A DNA stretch of 43,742 bases from Candidatus Poseidonia sp. (GTDB lineage: Archaea > Thermoplasmatota > Poseidoniia > Poseidoniales > Poseidoniaceae): contig JASLVM010000011.1 of NCBI GenBank assembly GCA_030741355.1, forward strand, positions 1 to 43,742, given 5' to 3'. The translations under genes and the position numbers were made by a program. Shown here piece after piece: positions 39,794-43,742 of this stretch (position 1 is the first letter of the stretch; every line of letters begins with the position of its first letter). Below the pieces are notes generated by a model, which saw only the letters and a program-made list of their open reading frames with translations, was not told the DNA's origin and made no database searches.

Positions 39794-41035
39794 TCAGTGC
39801 TGCTGAGCATAGAAATTCTGAACCACTGACGTCACCGTTTGGATGTCAGAAATACCACGCTGGCACAGGTCTTCGATGATGGCTTGTCGTTGAGAGACAT
39901 GTCGCTCGAAGACATCAGGAGTTACGCCTGCAGCGTTGCAAATGGTCTCGCGAAGTTTGGAAGGGATGCCTGTTTCTTCAATTTGGTCAGTAGCAGCATT
40001 GTACTTCCAGATGGCATTGAGACGGGGTTTGTCGCCTTCCATACCTGCAATCTCTGCCACCTCGGTGATCTTACGGGCGGTCTTTCCATTGACGTGCAAT
40101 CGAGCCTGAATGATGATGAGGTCCAAACCACTCAACATGATGGGTGGAACGCTCATTGGTGGATTGATCATACGGGTAACGGTTTCTTGCGCGGTGTTGG
40201 CGTGAAGGGAACCAAAGGAACCGTCGTGACCGGTGTTCATGGCCGTGAGCAAGGTTGCACACTCCGGTCCACGGACTTCACCGACGATGATGCGGTCTGG
40301 ACGCATACGCAAGCTAGACTTCAAACAGTCATTCATGTCAACTTCAGGAGTTCCATCCGGCCGTTCTCGGCGGGTTTCCATCCGAAGCCAGTGGTCGTGG
40401 TAGACTTGCAATTCAGCGGTGTCCTCAACCGTGAGAAGGCGACGAGACCACGGGATGTACATGCCGAGGCAATTCAACGTCGTGGTTTTACCGGAACCTG
40501 TTCCGCCTGCAATCACGAAGTTTGCGGGGCGGCTGTCAAGACCTTCAATCCAGACCCACATCATGGCGGCCAGACGTGAATTCACTGTTCCAAAGTTGAC
40601 CAGGTCGATCATCGTGAGCGGGTCTTCCTTGAATTTACGAATGGTCAGGGTAGGGCCGTCAGGAGAAACGGGTGGTATTGTACCGTTGACACGAGACCCG
40701 TCCGGCAGACGGCCGTCGAAGATGGGGACGAGACCGGGTCCGTCACCCAGAGGAACGTTGGTGAACGAGGCGATGTTTTTGGCGATTTGAAGGCCGGATT
40801 CATCATCGATCCAAATGTTGGTTCGACACATGCCGTGGTTGCGATGAGCAACCTTCACGCATTGTGTTCCACCGTTGTACATCACTTCTTCAAGCGCATC
40901 GTCCTCAAACAAAGCCGCAAGGTCGCCGTATGGATTGGCTTGAATGTCGCCATCCACGTGATAGATAGGTGACGGGTGATTGGCCTCGGTGTAGATGGTG
41001 ACTCGTCCATATTGTTCCAGTATTTCTTCTGACAT
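39794..41035 (-). CDS. Type II/IV secretion ATPase, CpaF/TadA-like
   Basis: The 413-residue hexameric secretion ATPase has an N-terminal domain about 1-150 ('LEEVMYNGGTQCVKVAHRNHGMC', 'GRLPDGSRVNGTIPPVSPDGPTLTIRKF'). Walker A 'GGTGSGKTT' spans 177-185. An Asp box lies at 'VEDTAEL', Walker B at 'RPDRIIVGEVRGPE' (246-258), and a His box in 'GSFGSLHANTAQETVTRM'. The form is CpaF/TadA, which in archaea power pilus or related surface filaments. Two TadB/TadC-like membrane genes follow upstream in the operon (at 3 and 9 nt spacing), making a minimal assembly platform. The candidate pilin lies at 34056. Confidence 0.94.
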   Translation of the reverse strand: MSEEILEQYGRVTIYTEANHPSPIYHVDGDIQANPYGDLAALFEDDALEEVMYNGGTQCVKVAHRNHGMCRTNIWIDDESGLQIAKNIASFTNVPLGDGPGLVPIFDGRLPDGSRVNGTIPPVSPDGPTLTIRKFKEDPLTMIDLVNFGTVNSRLAAMMWVWIEGLDSRPANFVIAGGTGSGKTTTLNCLGMYIPWSRRLLTVEDTAELQVYHDHWLRMETRRERPDGTPEVDMNDCLKSSLRMRPDRIIVGEVRGPECATLLTAMNTGHDGSFGSLHANTAQETVTRMINPPMSVPPIMLSGLDLIIIQARLHVNGKTARKITEVAEIAGMEGDKPRLNAIWKYNAATDQIEETGIPSKLRETICNAAGVTPDVFERHVSQRQAIIEDLCQRGISDIQTVTSVVQNFYAQQH

Positions 41036-41038
41036 GTG

Positions 41039-41770
41039 TTAACCTCCAACGGCTTTGACGGCTCCAAGGTAGAGCCCCATCGAGATGGCCATCCACATGG
41101 GAAGCCACCACAGTGTGTCCTTGAGACGACCCATCATTCGTCCGGAAACACTCACGCCAATTGCAGATGCAGCGGCGAAGAAGAGACTGAAGGTCTGGTT
41201 GAAACCGGTGATTTGGAAGCCTTTGCTGGCCGGAGCGAAGAGCCCTACGATGAAGGCGATGAGCACAGGTAAGCCAACACTGACAAAGATAACGATGAGC
41301 ATGCCTCGGCCCGAAAGTTCGGTTTCCCGCTGGTTCATCAAATCGTTGAGGCGCTCGTAATCCCGGCTGAGGTCGCTCAAGATATCGCGCAGCCCGGAGT
41401 CTTGTTGAATGGCGGTTTCAATCAACATCATGACCCGCTGAACTTGACTTGAACGGGTTTTTGCTGCGAAAGCTGAAAGGCTCGCTTCAAAGGATGATGC
41501 ATGCGCTTCTTTCAGCGTTTCAGAAAGCAACGTCGCAAGCAATCCATCGTTGGATTCGGATTGTTCCATCATCGCTTCTTGCAGACCACGGCCTGCACCG
41601 ACGGAATCGGCAAGGGCTTCAAGGAAGGTCGGCAGGGCATTTTCAATCGCTCGTCGACGACGGCGTTCTAACATTGGAGGAATTCCGCCTCCGATACAAG
41701 CAATGGCGACCACTGCCAAATAGAGAAGGAAGGGTGAATCGTTGAAGGACTCGAGAATACCAAAGAGCAC
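41039..41770 (-). CDS. TadB/TadC-like type II secretion F-domain membrane protein (1)
   Basis: The 243-residue inner-membrane platform protein has an N-terminal helix (about 14-33, 'LLYLAVVAIACIGGGIPPML'). A cytoplasmic T2SSF domain follows with 'LPTFLEALADSVGAGRGLQEAMMEQSES' and 'SGLRDILSDLSRDYERLNDLMNQRETELSGRGMLIV'. Three further helices lie toward the C-terminus ('IFVSVGLPVLIAFIVGLF', 'FSLFFAAASAIGVSVSG', 'WLPMWMAISMGLYLGAV'). It anchors the ATPase and drives filament assembly. It starts 9 nt after the next platform gene, and the ATPase starts 3 nt after its own stop. Confidence 0.88.
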   Translation of the reverse strand: MLFGILESFNDSPFLLYLAVVAIACIGGGIPPMLERRRRRAIENALPTFLEALADSVGAGRGLQEAMMEQSESNDGLLATLLSETLKEAHASSFEASLSAFAAKTRSSQVQRVMMLIETAIQQDSGLRDILSDLSRDYERLNDLMNQRETELSGRGMLIVIFVSVGLPVLIAFIVGLFAPASKGFQITGFNQTFSLFFAAASAIGVSVSGRMMGRLKDTLWWLPMWMAISMGLYLGAVKAVGG

Positions 41771-41779
41771 CAGATCACC

Positions 41780-42361
41780 TCACAAACCCGGGTCTTTCGT
41801 GTGCGCCTTAAGACCAATGAGCGCCATACCGACCAGCGTCATGAACAAGCCCATGTTCACCACGCTGTTGATGACCGACGAATCTGGAAGCGACATAAAG
41901 GCGCCAAGGTCGCCGGACATCAATTGAGGAACAAGACCGACAATGGCGAGAATGATAGGGCCAATCATGCCTATAGAAAGGAGGGTTTCGGGGACGCCGC
42001 CAAGAGATTCAATGTATTTCTCGACTTCTTCTGAACGGTCTTCTTCCATCCTCGCGCCTTGCTTTTTCAACGTTTCAACCAAATCGGTGTTTTGAGTGAC
42101 GTTCGTGTAGAGTGTGTTGAGAAGACGTTTGTATCCCGGGGATTGAGCGGTCTTCATCATGCTTTTCAGTTCCTTATCCAGGCCACCGCCGGTGCCCTTT
42201 TGCAGACGCTTCATCATCGATGAGAAATCTTCTGAGATGATGCCGTAACCACCCCGTCCAATCGTGTGGAGAGCCGCTTCCAAACCCACGCCAGAGGACA
42301 TCAAGACATCCATGGTGCGAATGACATAGAGGAGCTCTTGCTTTTCCTCCAGTAGACGCAC
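41780..42361 (-). CDS. TadC-like type II secretion F-domain membrane protein (2)
   Basis: The 193-residue platform protein has a cytoplasmic F domain ('YVIRTMDVLMSSGVGLEAALHTIGRGGYGIISEDFSSMMKRLQKG', 'LLNTLYTNVTQNTDLVETLKKQGARMEEDRSEEVEKYIESLG') followed by two membrane helices (about 126-147 and 166-185). It is smaller than its neighbour and lacks the second half, so the two may form the heteromeric TadB/TadC pair. The start is GTG 42361, preceded by 'GGAGGGACATGAC'; the nearby ATG is out of frame. Co-transcribed with the next platform gene and ATPase. Confidence 0.85.
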   Translation of the reverse strand: MRLLEEKQELLYVIRTMDVLMSSGVGLEAALHTIGRGGYGIISEDFSSMMKRLQKGTGGGLDKELKSMMKTAQSPGYKRLLNTLYTNVTQNTDLVETLKKQGARMEEDRSEEVEKYIESLGGVPETLLSIGMIGPIILAIVGLVPQLMSGDLGAFMSLPDSSVINSVVNMGLFMTLVGMALIGLKAHTKDPGL

Positions 42362-42374
42362 GTCATGTCCCTCC

Positions 42375-42728
42375 TCAAATCACGTCTTCAAGCAGTTCAA
42401 AGTGGAAACTTTCGTTGGAACTATCGTATTCCATCACGGCGAAAATGACTTTCACATCTCGTTCTTCGAAGGGATCGTGGATGTATGGTTGGCCTGTGCG
42501 GAACATGGCCACGATTCGCTTGTATTCGTCAATGGTCAACTCGCCTCTGACGGTGTACATGGTCGATTCCGAACCTTCGTCGTGAAGATCATCGCCTTCT
42601 TGACCTCTGATGACCGTACGAGTCAATCGCCGTGTCATTCGCACTTTGATATCTGCGTTGGCAATTCGAACCCAATCAGAACTTGATGTCCCCGTTGCGG
42701 GACGAATAAAGAAATCCATTCCAGCCAT
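42375..42728 (-). CDS. Small conserved-looking protein of unknown function
   Basis: The 117-residue protein is alpha/beta in pattern, with no transmembrane segment or signal. Visible elements are 'MDFFIRPATGTSSSDWVRIANADIKVRMTRRLTRTVIRG', 'TVRGELTIDEYKRIVAMFRTGQPYIHDPFEERDVKVIFAVMEYDS' and the end 'SFHFELLEDVI'. No family was recognised. It precedes the Tad-like genes by 13 nt, so it may be co-transcribed, and could be a minor component, but that is only association. An alternative start at 42719 (MDFF) lies 9 nt downstream; 'GAGGTTAGGGGTAAGAC' precedes 42728. Confidence 0.65.
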   Translation of the reverse strand: MAGMDFFIRPATGTSSSDWVRIANADIKVRMTRRLTRTVIRGQEGDDLHDEGSESTMYTVRGELTIDEYKRIVAMFRTGQPYIHDPFEERDVKVIFAVMEYDSSNESFHFELLEDVI

Positions 42729-42742
42729 GTCTTACCCCTAAC

Positions 42743-42756
42743 CTCGCCACAGCGAG
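42743..42756 (-). other. Small hairpin between the RPA-associated and unknown genes
   Basis: A perfect 5-bp stem CTCGC/GCGAG with a 4-nt loop lies 29 nt beyond the RPA-associated gene's stop and 15 nt before the next start codon. It could be a partial terminator or be fortuitous; the U tract of a typical archaeal terminator is missing. Confidence 0.25.
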
Positions 42757-42784
42757 AGAAGAACTTGAATGTGTTGGAAGCAGA

Positions 42785-43696
42785 TTATTCATTGGCGGCG
42801 AGTCTGAACCATCCAAAGCGAGGCTCGTCAAGCGTTCCACCATCAAGCATTTCTTCCAGCTTCGCCTCAGCGACTTCTCGAACAAAACCACGAGCGACAG
42901 CGTTCTTCAGGAGGGTGTCAAAGGTGACACCCTCGCCTTGGTCAAGATGTCCGATGGCCTGGAGCAAAAAGGCCTGAACATCTTGGCCTTCTTCCGATGA
43001 ACCCTCTGGCTCATCGGGCAGAGACATGACCGGAGGCGGTGTTGTCGCCGCCTCAATTCGGCCTTCAGCGATATCAAGCGCCTGCATGAGGTTGAGTTTG
43101 AAGGGTTCAAGGTCAACCTCCCCGTAGTGATTACGAGCGGCAAGCAAGCTGTTTGGAAGATCGGCTCGGGCATAAGCATCGAGGGTGGGTTCAACCTCCA
43201 AAGAAGCCGTAAAGTGGTTCATACGAACCATGGTGGCTTCACAAGCATCCAACAACCAGTTGGCATAGACTTCCCGGTTGACCACACAAGCTTCTTCAGG
43301 ACGCAATGAGGTGTAGACGGCTCCCTCATCGGTTTGGTACCAACGTGTTTTGGAGGTCATCATGACCAAGAGCGGTTCTCCATCATCAAGGCGTTCTGTC
43401 CATTGGTGGGCCAACTCTTGCATCATCTCGGAATTGTATTCTCCAATGGAGAAATAGTGCAATCCTGTTGGGTCTCGTAGTTGGCCTTGATAGAGCGAAG
43501 AACCGTTGCTGGTTTCTCGCAACTCCAAGCGCTCAAGTAAGCCTGCTGCAACGATTCGGTTGACTTTCGCGCCAAGTTTTGTGATGACAAAAGACGGGTC
43601 GTATTCACCCGAGCCTTTCTCGTTCAGGGTTGCGCTTCCAAATTCGGAAGCGAGCAAAAGATGAGCCGGTTGTCGTGCAATTCTCGCTCGCTCCAT
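42785..43696 (-). CDS. RPA-associated protein (COG3390-like OB-fold protein)
   Basis: The 303-residue protein aligns in pattern with the RPA-associated proteins encoded beside rpa in haloarchaea. Residues 6-60 read 'IARQPAHLLLASEFGSATLN...YDPSFVITKLGAKVNRIVAAGLLERLE', followed by an OB fold with 'YQGQLRDPTGLHYFSIGEYN' and 'RWYQTDEGAVYTSLRPEEACVVNREVYANWLLDACEATMVRM'. The C-terminus (about 230-300) looks like a winged helix ('AFLLQAIGHLDQGEGVTFDTLLKNAVARGFVREVAEAKLEEML'). It probably works with RPA single-strand binding proteins. ATG 43696 follows 'GGGGGTGGGCTTG'. The RPA subunit itself may lie just outside the window; the last 46 nt cannot be assigned. Confidence 0.8.
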   Translation of the reverse strand: MERARIARQPAHLLLASEFGSATLNEKGSGEYDPSFVITKLGAKVNRIVAAGLLERLELRETSNGSSLYQGQLRDPTGLHYFSIGEYNSEMMQELAHQWTERLDDGEPLLVMMTSKTRWYQTDEGAVYTSLRPEEACVVNREVYANWLLDACEATMVRMNHFTASLEVEPTLDAYARADLPNSLLAARNHYGEVDLEPFKLNLMQALDIAEGRIEAATTPPPVMSLPDEPEGSSEEGQDVQAFLLQAIGHLDQGEGVTFDTLLKNAVARGFVREVAEAKLEEMLDGGTLDEPRFGWFRLAANE

Positions 43697-43742
43697 CAAG
43701 CCCACCCCCACTGAGTTCGCAATTCAGAGGCTCGCAATTGAG

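Noticed and set aside
43697-43742. Near-repeat 'tcgcaatt' motifs at the window edge, possible origin or attachment site
   Set aside because: There are only two short copies in 46 nt at the boundary; the sequence may be the end of an upstream gene.

Overview
The window reads as a stretch of archaeal chromosome of about 54-55% GC (judged by eye), most likely from a Marine Group II/III-type euryarchaeote (Ca. Poseidoniia or a relative). This rests on eukaryote-like ribosomal proteins (eL37, eL42, eS27, uL16/L10e), aIF2-alpha, Nop10, ABCE1, an archaeal TyrRS, a PAC2 protein, an archaeal pilin and a Tad-like secretion ATPase. These sit beside genes of bacterial character: mutS-mutL, an E. coli-type purF, glutaryl-CoA dehydrogenase with etfBA, and two squalene/phytoene synthase relatives. 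Many genes have a TATA-like box 25-30 nt upstream of the start codon, suggesting leaderless or near-leaderless mRNAs. Coding density is very high. No intergenic gap exceeds about 145 nt, so no empty stretch needs a separate note. No CRISPR array, insertion sequence or rRNA was seen.

Layout. 1-1389 (-): a 3'-truncated double zinc-ribbon protein with a Gly/Pro/Lys repeat tail. 1513-3989 (+): two head-to-tail squalene/phytoene synthase-family genes. 4071-6494 (-): glutaryl-CoA dehydrogenase and a membrane-anchored propeller protein. 6596-8275 (+): a small conserved protein and TyrRS. 8278-9129 (-): a protein resembling only the N-terminal half of MCM helicase. 9273-10946 (+): etfB-etfA. 10947-16520 (-): MBL hydrolase, propeller-PKD protein, purF, rpl37e (59 codons) and two membrane proteins. 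16649-19008 (+): the archaeal translation cluster eL42-eS27-aIF2alpha-Nop10, then PAC2. 19015-19097 (-): tRNA-Ser(CGA), facing a small ubiquitin-like protein ending in Gly-Gly. 19342-22990 (-): two tandem paralogous nucleases, each a Cas4/RecB-like domain with a four-cysteine Fe-S signature fused to a probable OB domain. 23030-25440 (-): ABCE1 and uL16. 25576-31548 (+): a membrane propeller protein, then mutS-mutL. 31550-32923 (-): aroA. 33045-34052 (+): moaA. 34056-36758 (-): pilin, geranylgeranyl-reductase-like flavoprotein and polyprenyl diphosphate synthase. 36840-39792 (+): a divergent hydroxymethylbilane-synthase-like protein lacking the cofactor cysteine, and a triple-SAP-like protein. 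39794-42361 (-): Tad-like ATPase and two TadB/TadC-type membrane proteins. 42375-43696 (-): a small unknown protein and an RPA-associated protein.

How the genes fit together. Isoprenoid metabolism is represented by the polyprenyl synthase-reductase pair and by the two head-to-head condensing enzymes. Glutaryl-CoA dehydrogenase would pass electrons to the ETF encoded 4 kb away, pointing to amino-acid or aromatic degradation. The Tad-like ATPase and its two membrane partners plus the nearby pilin suggest a surface pilus. DNA maintenance is unusually rich: MutS/MutL, the paired nuclease-OB proteins, the MCM-N-like protein, the RPA-associated protein and the SAP protein. The observations most worth follow-up are the tandem nuclease-OB pair, the MCM-N-only protein, the HemC-like protein without its cysteine, and the eL42 that has lost three of four zinc ligands.
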